Source of the DNA: Schistosoma haematobium
Lineage: Eukaryota > Platyhelminthes > Trematoda > Strigeidida > Schistosomatidae
DNA length: 64,000 nt
Assembly: GCF_000699445.3 (NCBI RefSeq)
Contig: NC_067198.1
Coordinates: 19,300,536 to 19,364,535, forward strand
Reading direction: 5' to 3'
The notes under the pieces were generated by a model. That model did no database searches and was not told the origin of the DNA. It saw only the letters and a list, made by a program, of their open reading frames with translations. Below are positions 1-11,100 of this stretch, in pieces; the stretch's first letter is position 1, and the number at the start of each line of letters is the position of its first letter. The position numbers and the translations under genes were made by a program.

Positions 1-1199
1 GGTGGGGATAATAAATTTATTGTTTAACACAAAATTACAGAGTTATTTAGTAAAATATGAAAACCATACATTAAATGCTTCATTTTCAAATCCTCCATCA
101 ATCATCATCTACATCCTTCATGATTCTTCTAATTCTCAATTCCTTTATGTTTCCCCTTCTGTTTTCTTCAGTTCAATCTTCTCAACCTTCTTCTGTCAGG
201 TATGCCATTTCTGATTGGTTTTACAAACTACTTCTGTCGATACACATAAGTAGCGTACACCACTTTATAGCTCATGATATCCATTCATTTGGGATGCTTT
301 ATATCAGTCATTTAGTTATTATCATTAATATTTTTTTAATGATATTACATTGATTTGAACAATCGATCATAGGCCTATAAATTGACATTATTTATTCCCT
401 GTAGTATATATGTTTCTGAATGATATTCGTCTTCAGATTTCTGCAAACAAATAATCTCTATTGCATATACTTTAGTCATTATTGATTGCTATCTAGTCTA
501 AATAGATCATTATTAAACAGTGGATATATAAAATCTGTTTACATGAAATCAATTAAATATAAACACGATTTATGACAAAATTAGAACCTAATTAATGGGT
601 TATTACACATCATATTCGGAAGTGATATCTCGTAATGTTTTTTTCTAGTCGTAATAATATAGTTCTATTATATCATACTTACATTTAAAAAACGTTTTTT
701 TTTGTGAAATATGGGTGTTTCAAATGTCTCTAAGCTCATAATGCACTTTTTTTTAAATATATATATTCTATGTGGGTTTTCGGCAGCAAAGTATAAGATA
801 CTTTCTTTATAGACCCGTGCATTTATCAGTAGGAAGTGCCTGCATCTCAGTAGGATTTGTTTAATAAATGTATTCAGTTAAACTTGTTTAGTTGACATAA
901 TAACACTGTAAAATTTAATCATGACTATTCTCACTACTACTATATATAACTAAAATCATAATTTAAACTCTATTTCCATAAGTAATAAATCATTATTTGA
1001 TTTTTGATGGATAGAACTGATCAAATTATAAATTTATTTTAATACAAATTGATGAAATTCTTTTTAAAATGATTAGATTAACGTGAAAATAAAGTTCATT
1101 TGAGACTGATCTATGTTACTGAACTTAATTAAACCATGAGTGTTTTAACCGATTACTTCATTCTACCAAAATACCGAAGTCATAATGAACAACAACGGT
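1..1199. other. AT-rich sequence without a recognised gene
   Basis: Reading frames here are short, rich in Phe, Ile, Ser and Leu, and show no family motif. Homopolymer T runs and TA repeats are common. I see no gene and no assignable repeat before the RTE-type sequence that begins near 1200. Confidence 0.6.
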
Positions 1200-1932
1200 T
1201 ATGAAGATATCATAGGATAACATGGACTAGGAAATAAGAACGAGAATGGTAAGAGATTTGCAAATTTATGTATATTCAACAAAACGGTTATAGGCTAGAC
1301 TATATTACCTCACAAACACATACACAAACCTGCATGGGTCTCACCGGATCAAACTGCACAGAACTAAGTAGATCATATTTGCATTAGTAAATGTTTCGAT
1401 AGATTCATGGAGGATGTGTAAACAAAAGGAGAAGCTGATACAGCTTCAGATCACCACCTAGTTACGACCAAAACGAAACTGAAGCTAAAGAAGCACTGGA
1501 TAGCTGGAGAAACAGGATTACAGAGGTTTAATAAAGCCTTCGTTTGAGATGCTGAACAACCCAATGAAATCAAGATAGCTCTCAGCAGTAGGTTATAAAC
1601 GATACAAGAACTACTTAAAGAAGAGAAAACTACGATGGAGAATATCTGGGAAGGGGCTAAAGAAACAGTAACTTCAACATGCCAGAAGATGCTGAGCCTC
1701 AAGCAACTTCTTTATAATGCAATTAGCAACAGTCGAACAAAAGCAGAGAAAATCAAGACACAAACCGAATACGAAGATGTAATCAAGAAAGTGAAGAGGA
1801 ACATTAGAGCCGACAAGCACAAATGCATGGAAGATCTAGCAGGGACAGTAAAAAAAGCCTCAGGAGAATGAAATATCAAACAAATATACGAAACGGCGAA
1901 GAAACTGGCAGGGAAATGTGGTAAACCAGAGA
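1200..1932 (+). mobile_element. RTE-type non-LTR retrotransposon, copy 1, 5' part (endonuclease end to pre-RT linker)
   Basis: The DNA reads, with several stops and frameshifts, as the end of an APE-type endonuclease (GYEDI, HGLGNKNENGKRFANLC, FNKTVIG, WVSPD) followed by the lysine-rich linker before the RT (KLKKHWIAGETGLQRFNKA, then SRTKAEKIKTQTEYEDV). The same order occurs in the copies at 24.6-26.9 kb and 45-46.6 kb. The left end starts inside the endonuclease, so the copy is 5' truncated. It stops at 1932, where the Penelope-like element is inserted, and resumes at 4191/4202 in the matching place of the protein (GKPET continues across the insertion). Assignment to the RTE clade (SR2-like) rests on recollection of the family; membership of one family with the other copies is seen directly. 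Confidence 0.85.
1922..1932. repeat. Target-site duplication of the Penelope-like element, left copy
   Basis: The 11-bp word taaaccagaga occurs here and again at 4191-4201, exactly flanking the Penelope-like insertion. In the uninterrupted host element it encodes part of the linker before the RT, so one copy is original and one was made at insertion. Confidence 0.85.
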
Positions 1933-1948
1933 TTTTATTCAATTAGTT

Positions 1949-2072
1949 CCAGAACGAACATGGATGCAGAATAATATGAATTCATTGTACTTCGTGGTTT
2001 TACATCAGCTGCTTACAACCAAATATGTAATAAAATTTTACACTGAGCTAAGATATAGTGTGGAACAATTGG
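1949..2072. repeat. Inverted terminal repeat (pLTR) of the Penelope-like element, left arm
   Basis: The stretch from ccagaacgaacatggatg to tggaacaattggca is repeated as its reverse complement at 4061-4183 with about a dozen differences. Inverted rather than direct placement is known for some Penelope-like elements. Confidence 0.85.
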
Positions 2073-2476
2073 CATAAGTGAATGTAAAGAATTGTAATGA
2101 CAAAGGTTATCAATAATAACCATATATATATGCAAGAACAGGTCAGAGGTTATTTGGTGTTAAAATCAAGGAAACATTAGGGATGGGTGATTTAGTAATT
2201 TAGTGAAGTTCAGAGACAGATATGATAAACTGTGTAATAATTTTAGAGGTAACGATGGGTCTACATAAGAATCATGGAAATAAAAAAACAACTGGTAAGA
2301 TGGGTTACGTAATAACTGAACAAGATTTGAAGGGTTTACATAATTTAAGAGAATCGATTGAGTGGAAATGTATGAGTGAAGAGGTGGTACATAGAGTAAT
2401 ACTTCGGTAATGGAAGAGGAATATAAAACAAACTAAACATTAACAAAATAAAACTAATGACCAAAAATTTGGATTA
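2073..2476. other. Penelope-like element, untranslated part between left arm and coding end
   Basis: This is the 3' untranslated part of the minus-strand element. The short + strand reading frame at 2222-2410 has no recognisable motif and is probably incidental. Confidence 0.5.
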
Positions 2477-4005
2477 TCACGGTAGTAATAGGTTTATTAC
2501 TGTCTCTTCTTGAACACATAGGTCGGGTTTGAGTTTTCTTATCGCAATTGCTTCAGCAAACCGAAGAAAAGCAGCATTTCTTTGTCTGCTAATAATTTTA
2601 AAAGCTTGCGGAATGTCACTGGCATGCCCGGTGTCAAGTAAATGCCGAGCTATTGCATTGTTAAGAGCCCTTGTCCCTCGCAGTCTCAATTTCTTTGGAA
2701 CATGCTTGGAAATAAAAACATGTACTCTTCTCTCGATCCCTCCAATGTATGTGCTTCGGCACGTACATGTAAATTGACAAATGCAGTTGGAGCTACTTAA
2801 AAAAGAGGACCTGTAAATTTTAGTTTGTTTGAGCGAGCATTTCGTTTCCCATAGCACTGTCAGTTTTGCAGAGGTCAAAAAGGTTTCGTACAATACCCCT
2901 TTTTTGTAACTCATTGGACAGAAACTGTAGTAACTGAGATAAACTCCACTCCAGGTATTTTTGTGGTGAATGTGTCTTTGTAATGTGCCGTCTGAGGTTC
3001 GTCTGATTCCAATATCTAAGAAATGGAATTTACCTTCTACTTTGTGTTCCATATTAAAATCTATATCCGTGTGTGCTTTATTAAACAGATCGAGTAGGTT
3101 CTTATGGTTGTTGCAGACGAGAAATGTGTCATCAATATATCTACAGTAGAGTGTAGTCCCATCGATTACGTGCTTGAGCTTCTTCTGTTCCAGGTCGCCC
3201 ATAAATATGTCGGCCAGAATTGGACCCAAAGGGCTACCCATGGCTACTCCAACAATTTGGTGGTGCAACACATTGTTAAATTGAAATTGCATGTTTTCGG
3301 TACACAGAAACAGGAGTTGTTTGGATTTATGGATTGGTGAAGGCAGAAGTTCAGGATATTAACATATGATATCTGCCATTTCCTCCGAAGGTGTCTTTGT
3401 GAAGAGTGATGAGACATCAAACGAGACCATGAATTTATCAGAAGCATTTAAGCTATCAACCCTTTGGGCAAATTCAAGACTATCCTTCAGGCTGTAGGGT
3501 GTTAGTTTCTTGCGGATTGGTTCTAAGCACCTTGTCAGCCAGCGGACGAGATTAAGGAAGGGTGATTTGGTCATAGATAATAGTGGTCTTATCGGGGTGT
3601 CGGGTTTGTGTGTATTAAGTAGGTCTTATAAGAAAGGTAGTTGTGATCCTTTTGGTTTGAGTTCGTTGTACGTATGATTATCTATTAGATTATTTTCAGT
3701 TCTCTTAACTTTTTCGAAAGACGCTTCTCAGTCGCATCTGTTAAGTCTTTCTGGATATTATCGATGATAAATCTAGTGGGATCATTTAAAAAGGAAATTA
3801 CTTTGCCTACGTATTCATCTGTGTTTAGGATGACTATACCGGAACCTTTATCTGGATGAATTAGCAAAAATGTTTCGTCTTTCATAAGATTTCTCAATGC
3901 TTTCTGATGATCTTTAGTCAACACCTTAGATTGCGGGACTGGTGTCATAACATACTGTTTGTAATATCCACTAATTTTGATTTCAACTAACTTTTTTTTC
4001 ATCAC
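2477..4005 (-). pseudogene. Penelope-like RT / GIY-YIG endonuclease, frameshifted
   Basis: In translation order the frame opens at 4005 (MMKKKLVEIKISGYYKQYV, then HPDKGSGIVIL, the usual Penelope motif before the RT), shifts frame, and continues at 3574-3359 with SFDVSSLFTKTP (RT motif A, catalytic Asp). It shifts again into 3292-2477, which has VGVAMGSPLGPILADIF (motif B), YCRYIDDTFLVC (motif C, two catalytic Asp intact) and FHFLDIGI. The C-terminal part CTCRSTYIGGIERRVHVFIS is the GIY-YIG-type nuclease with its Cys-rich lead-in, ending in a stop at 2477. RT motifs are well kept, but frameshifts near 3300-3360 and 3575-3690 break the protein. The role is target-primed reverse transcription of its own RNA. 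Family assignment is secure from motif order. Confidence 0.9.
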
Positions 4006-4060
4006 TCATGGGTTTCAGGTCTGACAACTGTTGATATAAATACTCAAACTGCGTTTCGGT

Positions 4061-4183
4061 GTCAATTGCTCCACACTATGTCACCTCAATGTAAAATTTT
4101 ATTACATATTTGGTTGTAAGCAGCTGATGAGAAACCACGAAGTACAATTAATTCATATTATTCTGCATCCATGTTCGTTCTGG
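4061..4183. repeat. Inverted terminal repeat (pLTR) of the Penelope-like element, right arm
   Basis: This is the reverse complement of 1949-2072. It holds the word ctgatgag (4127-4134) followed closely by cgaag, reminiscent of a hammerhead core but with an incomplete GAAA box. See the findings. Confidence 0.85.
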
Positions 4184-4190
4184 CTTTATT

Positions 4191-4201
4191 TAAACCAGAG
4201 A
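4191..4201. repeat. Target-site duplication of the Penelope-like element, right copy
   Basis: The 11-bp word is identical to 1922-1932. The RTE-type reading frame resumes here as KPETPIKHKKRKPI. Confidence 0.85.
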
Positions 4202-5880
4202 CACCAATCAAGCACAAGAAAAGAAAACCAATCACTGAAATTCAAGGACAGAGGAACAGATGGGTAGAACACTTCGAGGAACTCTTGAATAGACCAGCCC
4301 CATTGAATCTCCTCAACATCGAAGCAGCACACACAGACCTTCCTACATATATCACTCCATCAACGATCGAAAACATCAAAATGGTCATCTGACAAATTAA
4401 GAGTGGAAAAGCAGCAGAAGCTGACAGTGTGCCAGCCGAAGCATTAAAGTCAGAGACAGAAGTAAGTACGGAGGTGCTCCACATGGCGTTAAGAAAAATA
4501 CTGGAGAAAGAAAAGTCCTGAGAGACTAGAAAGAAGGATTTCTAATCAAGATACCAAAGAAAGGAGATTTGAGCAAATGTGAGAACTACAGAGGCATCAC
4601 ACTATTATCGGTACCAAGGAATTTTTTCGACAGAGTGATGTTAAACAGAATGAAAGACTCAATAGACGCGCAACTTCGAGATCAACACGACGGACTCCGT
4701 AAAGATCGATCGTGCACAGAATAAATCGCGGCACCACGGACATTGTTGTGCAATCGACTGAATGGAATTCGTCATTATACATCAACTTCAATGATTATGA
4801 GGAAGCATTTGACAGTAAGGATAGGGAAATATTATAAAAACTTCTTTGAGTACCTGGGAAAATCATCAACATCATCCGGAATTCGTGAGATAGACTACAC
4901 TGAAAAGTCGTGCATGGAGGACAGCTGACAGATGCATTCCAAGTGTGGACCGGTATCAGACAGGGTTTCTTACTATCGTTTCTTACCATCTTTCTTCTGG
5001 TGGTTGACTGGATTATAAAAACCTCCACATCTGAAGGGAAGCACGAAATATAATGGACAATTCGCATACAACTAGAAGACTTGGACTTCTCAGATGAACC
5101 ATCTCTTCTATCCCATAGACGACTACAAATGCATGTGAAGACACTCAGTGTAGCGGCAGTTTCTGCAGCAGTAGGATTCAAAATATATAAGAGAAAAACC
5201 AAGATCATCACATACAACACGGTGAACACCAACCCAATCACACCTTATGAAGAAACTCTGGAATAGGTGAAAACGTTCACGTATCTAGGTATTATCATCG
5301 ATGAACATGGAGGATCTGATGCAGACATAAATGCGAGTATTGGCAAAGTAAGGACAGCATTCATGCAGTTGAAAAACTTGTTGGACTCAAAACAACTGTC
5401 AACCAATATCAAAGTCAGAATCTTCAGCAAGAACTTCAAGTTAGTTCTACTGTATGGAACTGAAACTTGGAGAACTACCACAGCCATAATCAAGACAGTA
5501 AAGACATTTCTAAACAATTATCTACATAAGATACTCAATGTTAGTTGATCGGATACCATCAGTAATAGCCTACTGTGGGAGAGAACAAACCAGATTCCTG
5601 CTGAGGAGGAAATCGCGGAAAGACGCTGGAATTAGATAGGACATACATTGTGGAAATCATCAGACTCCATCACGAGGCAAGTGCTAACTTTAAATCCTGA
5701 AAGGAAACGGAAAAGGTGTAGATTAACGAGCACATTGAGTCGCGGATTGAATGTAAGCATCAAATGAATTAATAGCACCTGGAAACAACTGGAAAGGATT
5801 GTTCATGACAAAGTTGGATGGAGAATGCTGGTCGGCGGCCCATGCTTCACCAGAGGTAACAGGTGTAAGTAGGCGTAGCA
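4202..5880 (+). mobile_element. RTE-type non-LTR retrotransposon, copy 1, RT and C-terminal part
   Basis: The copy continues after the Penelope-like insertion. Recognisable pieces are RNRWVEHFEELLNRPAP, IPKKGDLSKCENYRGITLLS (read across frames), a degraded YINF..YEEAFDS motif A region, RTGIRQGFLLS-like sequence, DLDFSDEPSLLSH where the YADD box should be, and VKTFTYLGIIIDEHGGSDAD with KQLSTNIKVRIF. The C-terminal tail ends near 5870 with a short gtaagtaggcgtag, matching the 3' end of the copy at 24.63 kb. Many stops, frameshifts and the altered YADD box show it is dead. It is more diverged than the copy at 24.6-26.9 kb. Confidence 0.85.
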
Positions 5881-7193
5881 TGTGATTAATAGTGTATGTT
5901 CATAGAAGCCTGGGAATAATGATGTAACGATATGGGTAAATTGTTACCGTCACCACTGACACTATTAAATGGGTGAATTAAATGGAGACAAATTAAGAGT
6001 CCTTCAAATCACTCAACCGAGTTATGAAAAATTCCACGATTCAATAACAACACTTAATTGTCATGTTATGCAGTATGTGTTGACTAAGATCACTTATTGT
6101 AGTCACATTAATTAGGTTATGATGGGTACAGGACTTAGGAGTTAAAAGTAACTTTTATTGCCCTCTTTGATACCTCATTGATTATAATGCTTTAACTGGA
6201 ACTCTTAATTTCTATAATTCATTTTCAATCTTTTTTTCAAGTTTGAAATAACATACTCCCGTTGGTATAATTGAGTCCCATCAACAGACACTAACCAAGT
6301 CAATACCCTAAAAATCAAGAAAAAGAAAGTCCAACCGTCTAAAAGAAACACAGTTTTGTGAATAAATGACAAATATGGGATAATTTTTTCAAACGCATTA
6401 AACGAATAGACGGTTAATAAGCAGAACTGTTTTTTTATATTGTATTTATATTAAAGTTGTGAATTATTTCCACCGTAATAGTTCAATCAATAAGATAATA
6501 AGTACGAATTTGAAATGGTAATGAAAAAAATATTTGAAACATTTATGTTCTTTTTTTGCAAGTCATCACTTGTTTGGTGTACATTTTCACATAGAAACAG
6601 TCCAACTCAATTACACAAGTAAGGACAATTGATTTTCATTCAAATAATGAATTTCTATTAATGAAAAGTAGTGGATCAATAAGGTCTAGAAATGATCAAT
6701 ATTCTTGCTCAACATATGCATTGTCTACAGTTTTAACATCTTAAACGATAAAATGGATAAGTATTGATTTTTACTGGGAGCGTATATGCAAATGATTTTT
6801 GACCACAAGTTCAGTCATTTTTCCCTCTGAGTCATTAATTAAAATTCCGTTTTTTTTAAAAAAACAGCAACTTAATTCATCCACAAATTAAGGATACATT
6901 AAATAATATAATCAAATGTGACCCTTTAACCACGTAGATTCTAGAAAATCCTCCATTAATAGATGCAATTCTCTACACTGAACATGATAACCTAAATCCA
7001 TATTTAAGATAAACTACATCCCAGAAGCACATGATGCCTGCATCTAGTTTGTGTGTAGTGGAAGTCACAAATACTGTACTAGACATTCATCGAGTTTTCT
7101 TACAAGCAAGAAACCTACCAATAGAAACTTCGTAACAGGCGAAACTCAGGAAGTCAAATAATTTGGATGAAATTATGGAAACTAATTGTATAA
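5881..7193. other. AT-rich intergenic sequence, nothing recognised
   Basis: No reading frame of note and no repeat that I can match elsewhere in the window. Confidence 0.55.
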
Positions 7194-7381
7194 ATTAAAA
7201 AGAAGAATATATTTGTAAAATCTCAGCGAATGAATTTTAAGTAAATCCAACGTTTCGCCTGGCAATCTGGTCCAAGCTTTTTCAAGGAAAATATTTTCCT
7301 TGGACCAGATTGCCAGGCGAAACGTTGGATTTACTTAAAATTCATTCGCTGAGATTTTACAAATATATTCTTCTTTTTAAT
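7194..7381. repeat. Perfect 83-bp inverted repeat (long hairpin)
   Basis: The arms at 7194-7276 and 7299-7381 are exact reverse complements with a 22-nt spacer. The spacer region itself contains the perfect 20-bp palindrome caaggaaaatattttccttg (7283-7302). The arm sequence (with ccaggcgaaacgttgg) recurs as a single, diverged unit at 42779-42863, so this is a mobile or repeat-derived unit arranged head to head, not a chance palindrome. Possible origin: terminal repeats of a Penelope-like element in inverted orientation. Confidence 0.9.
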
Positions 7382-8076
7382 GTCTCAAATGAACTCGGCG
7401 CCCAAATATTGTGAAACTATTCGTTTAAATTTAGACGAAAGTTCTTATTTAATTGTATAAATGTCAAATAATTATTATTACTATAGTAGAAGGTTGTTAA
7501 ATTACGTAGTATAAATCAGTTAGACAACTGGTGGAATTCAAGGAGAATTGGATAGCTGTTAATGAGACATCCTGGTTACTAATCCCTGTTTAACTGAAAT
7601 CAATCAGTGACGTGAACTACCAAATAATCATTTTTTGTTGAACAATCATGCGGGCTGAAGTAAGTTTAGCAACTTTGTTCAAATGTACAGCAAACATTAA
7701 AGAAAAATACTGCACATAGCGGTCGTACATAAGCGTAGGCAAATAACTATAGGCAGCAACGGTATGGATACCACTTAACTCTGAGTCATTTAAGAGTTAC
7801 GTGTCGTTTCTGAAACACTAATCTGTCAAGTCAATTAAACCAACCCTGTTTGTCTATTCAAGGTCATCATGTGAGCTTATCACGATTCGTTCGTTAGATT
7901 GTATGCATCAATTTGTGACCAATAAAAGCAATCAACTGTAACCTTGAGTTGTGATTCGTTCATCATAAGGAATGGAACTAGGGCTCATTGTCTTGCTGTA
8001 TTGATTGGACATATCGACATCGATGCCGGATGCTTCTGCTGTAAGGATTTTTGATTCCTAACTATGATTTCCAAAG
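7382..8076. other. Upstream region of the CRMP gene; first exon not resolved
   Basis: The start codon and 5' UTR of the downstream gene should lie here or further left. No convincing signal for a short first coding exon could be fixed by eye. Confidence 0.4.
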
Positions 8077-8168
8077 ATTTCCAAACCACTGTTGCTTAAA
8101 GGAGGCACAGTCGTGAACCATGACGTATCTTTCAAATCAGATGTTTTAATTGATAATGGTATTATTCA
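8077..8168 (+). CDS. CRMP exon (first recognised)
   Basis: It encodes ISKPLLLKGGTVVNHDVSF and on to DNGII, the amino-terminal beta-sandwich strand typical of the family. The donor gtaagtg follows position 8168. The left border is inferred from an AG at 8075-8076, because the frame is closed by a TGA just upstream; it could differ by a few bases. Confidence 0.7.
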
Positions 8169-11100
8169 GTAAGTGAAATACGCTTAGTTTTCACTCATAG
8201 GGCTGTTGGTGAAAACTTTAGCTACCCCAACGGCACAGAAATTATCGACGTAAGTAATAAATTATTATTACCTGGTATGTATTTAAATAAATTCACTTAC
8301 GATTTCGAACAGGCGGAATTGACTTGGACTGTCACATTGGTGTCGCAACCTCAAATGACCCTATAGCTGATACTTACCTCTCTTCAGGAAAAGCAGCTCT
8401 TTTTGGTGGTACAACTACAATTGGTATGTAAACATTTTCACTCCCATAACTTTTAAACACAAATTAGTTTTATAATATAAAAGTCGAATTATTCATTGCG
8501 ATTTAAGTTGTTTGGTATTGTTTCACAATCTACGAGAAAATATGCTATCCCTCAGACAGTCACGTAATAGGCTAGTAAGAGAATATACAATATTCGTATT
8601 CTCAAACTTGTTGGTTCTATTGAGTTCATTGGTGCGTTACCCATAGAGTTTTTCCAGGAATGTCAAAGCCACTTACTATCGATTTTAATCAAAAGTAAAC
8701 AGTGAAAGCCTCAATTAAGCGCTATAAATCTAATAAACGAACTGTGAAAATAGCTAAGTTTGTCAACAGTACTTCTTTGTATCTTTGGTTATTAGCCCAA
8801 CTTTTAAAAGGCGTTTGCAGATTTTTTCACACTGTCCAACCGCCTAGAATTTGTTTGAACTAAAACTTAACGAACGAAGCTTGATTCGTTGGTTTGATGT
8901 ACCCGAGTTGGTTCATATCTGGTGTAGTGGTTACTACCAGACATCTAACGATACTTAGCTCTTTTGAACTTCTCTGGTCTACTTGACTTAAGACGTTTCG
9001 TTATCTTTAATCCTTATCTAAAGAAGTAGACGGTTTGTGTTGTCGTACAATGCAACTGTAAGATACGTAGTTCAAAATATTATATATAAAACCCCGTTTT
9101 CATACTGTTTTGATTTGGTGCACCCACGAAGTACATCTGTGGTGAAAGGTAATGTTAGATAAAGAGAACGAGTCAGTTAATATGGTTGTAAATCAGAATT
9201 CCGTGAAACAATTGAAATGCCGATCATATTTCAGAAAGAGGTGAGATATCAGGGGTCTTGAAGGTTACATAAAGTGCGCGATGTATTGAAGATTAACAAC
9301 TAAGATGCTCAAGTAGATTGGGTTTTAAAGGCAGCATGGTTACACTATTAATCTGTGTCTATATTTTGCCAGTTCAGCTTCTTATATTGACTGAACAAGT
9401 GATTTTACTTATTCTCTTTTAATCAAAGCAGTGGTAATCCATCCTTATTGCATTTAGTGATTGTTTTCAGAGTTTGTGAGTACCAGGCTTTCCGACTTAA
9501 TGTATCTTAACAGTTCGACCACTTTGAACTCATTAACATAGAGAGTGAAAAAACCGTTCAAATCACCGTAGTCGGTGAGTATCCACAAACTCGTCAACCC
9601 ACTTGCCATTTTTGCTCAGTACTTTACCCAACTTCAGCATTACCCACTTGGTGTTCCCATTATATCCGATCAATAATTTGAAGATATTTATAGTCAGTTA
9701 TTGTAACCTATTAATTTCCTACACCTTAAAAGTATATTTCTCATAGCCGTAAAGTAATTTAGAGCAAACAACCCGCTGTTAAGGTGAAGCTCACCACCAG
9801 CATTTAGAGTTGCCATTATCTGAAACTTGTGTCGTGAGTTAAAAAACATTAAAAATTAGTTTCAAGCTGTCATAGAAATCATTAACATGAATGTATTGGT
9901 AAGACTACTACTACATATGCTCTCCTAAATGTCACCCTTTTATTACTCGTGAAGAAACAGTCACTCATCACGTCTTTTTTCGATAAATAAAGGCTACTTA
10001 TTTTGCTTCGTTTTGAGTTTTCGTATATGTATCCAATTTATTTTATCCTTAGTAAACACGGTTAATGCTTATCCTGGGGAATCACTAATAGACGCATATG
10101 AACAGTTTGTATCATCAGCCCATGAAAGCCTAGCATGCGATTATGGTGTATGCTTGCGGTTGGCTGGCTTCTCATCAGAAATGAACAACGAGCTGAATAC
10201 TTTAGTTCAAGATAAAGGAGTGCTGCTATTTTCCGTTCGTGTGGGTTCAAAATCTTCATCTGTGGTAGATAATGAACAGTGTATTATCAATGAAGAAGAA
10301 TTTTGTTATTTCTTAAAGGCATGTCGACAACTAGGAGCGTTGCCAATGCTTGAAGCAGCTACTTCTGTGTCGTTAGCTGAGAAATTATCCTCAGACGTGC
10401 AAATCAATTGTCCCGATATTGGTCCAGAAGTCAATTTATTGGTTTCACCGGAAGAAGCTGAGGCAAATAGTATATTGCAAGGATCTTTGTTTTCACAATA
10501 TGCAGGATTTTGTTGTCCGCTTTTAATTTCTAGAATTCATAGTAAAGCAGCACTAAATTGCTTCATTGAACAGCGCCGTATGTGTAGAGGTATATTATTT
10601 GGACAAACTAGTATTCCCGCAATAGCTATTCCTCTTTCTTTAATAAACTGTGATGATCATCCTGACGACATGTTGACCCATTCAAAGAATTGGGCTGTTG
10701 CTGCTAGTTACATGTGCGACCCTCCATTACGACCAGATACTTATCTTAGCCGAAGGTTGCTGACTCACCTCGTCTCTGAAGACTTGACTTGCGTTGGTTC
10801 AGGTCATCGGGCAATAACCACTGCAGTTCGTGCAGCTTTTGGATCAAAAAGTGCTGTACATATACCTCGTGGTATAGCATCTTTGGGCTATAGAATGGTT
10901 GCCTTATGGCATTTTGGTGTTGAAAGTGGATTTTTGGATCCTTGTACGTTCGTCAAAGTAACTAGCTCTAATCCTGCAAGATTAATTAATGTTTATCCTC
11001 AGAAAGGCAGAATAGAAGTAGGTTCCGACGCCGATATATTAGTTTGGTCAAACTCCTATAAGCAAGACGTTTTGAAAAACATTTTACCCGATGGTGTACC

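Larger units (their letters stand above)
1933..4190 (-). mobile_element. Penelope-like retroelement nested in RTE copy 1
   Basis: This 2.26 kb insertion has an RT plus GIY-YIG endonuclease reading frame on the - strand, terminal repeats of about 123 bp in inverted orientation (1949-2072 and 4061-4183), and an 11-bp target duplication on both sides. RT plus C-terminal GIY-YIG and terminal repeats in either orientation are hallmarks of Penelope-like elements. The insertion interrupts the RTE-type element cleanly, so it is younger than that copy. Its coding part is split over at least three frames, so it is not expected to be active as it stands. Confidence 0.9.

Noticed and set aside
2..353. 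Two overlapping short frames at the left edge
   Set aside because: Low-complexity Phe/Ser/Leu-rich translation of AT-rich DNA with no motif; the first simply begins at the window edge.
2529..3340. Plus-strand frames across the Penelope-like coding region
   Set aside because: Antisense shadows of the RT/GIY-YIG frames, which carry clear motifs on the - strand.
8250..8256. gtaagt at 8250 as the donor of the second listed CRMP exon
   Set aside because: Splicing there breaks the frame into the GGIDLDCH exon and loses the LLLPG segment; the donor at 8275 keeps both.
10013..10052. Starting the CRMP protein at the Met codon at 10013
   Set aside because: This segment is intronic: the acceptor at 10051-10052 joins in phase to GGTTTI of the exon ending at 8423, and the family needs the N-terminal part encoded at 8077-8423.
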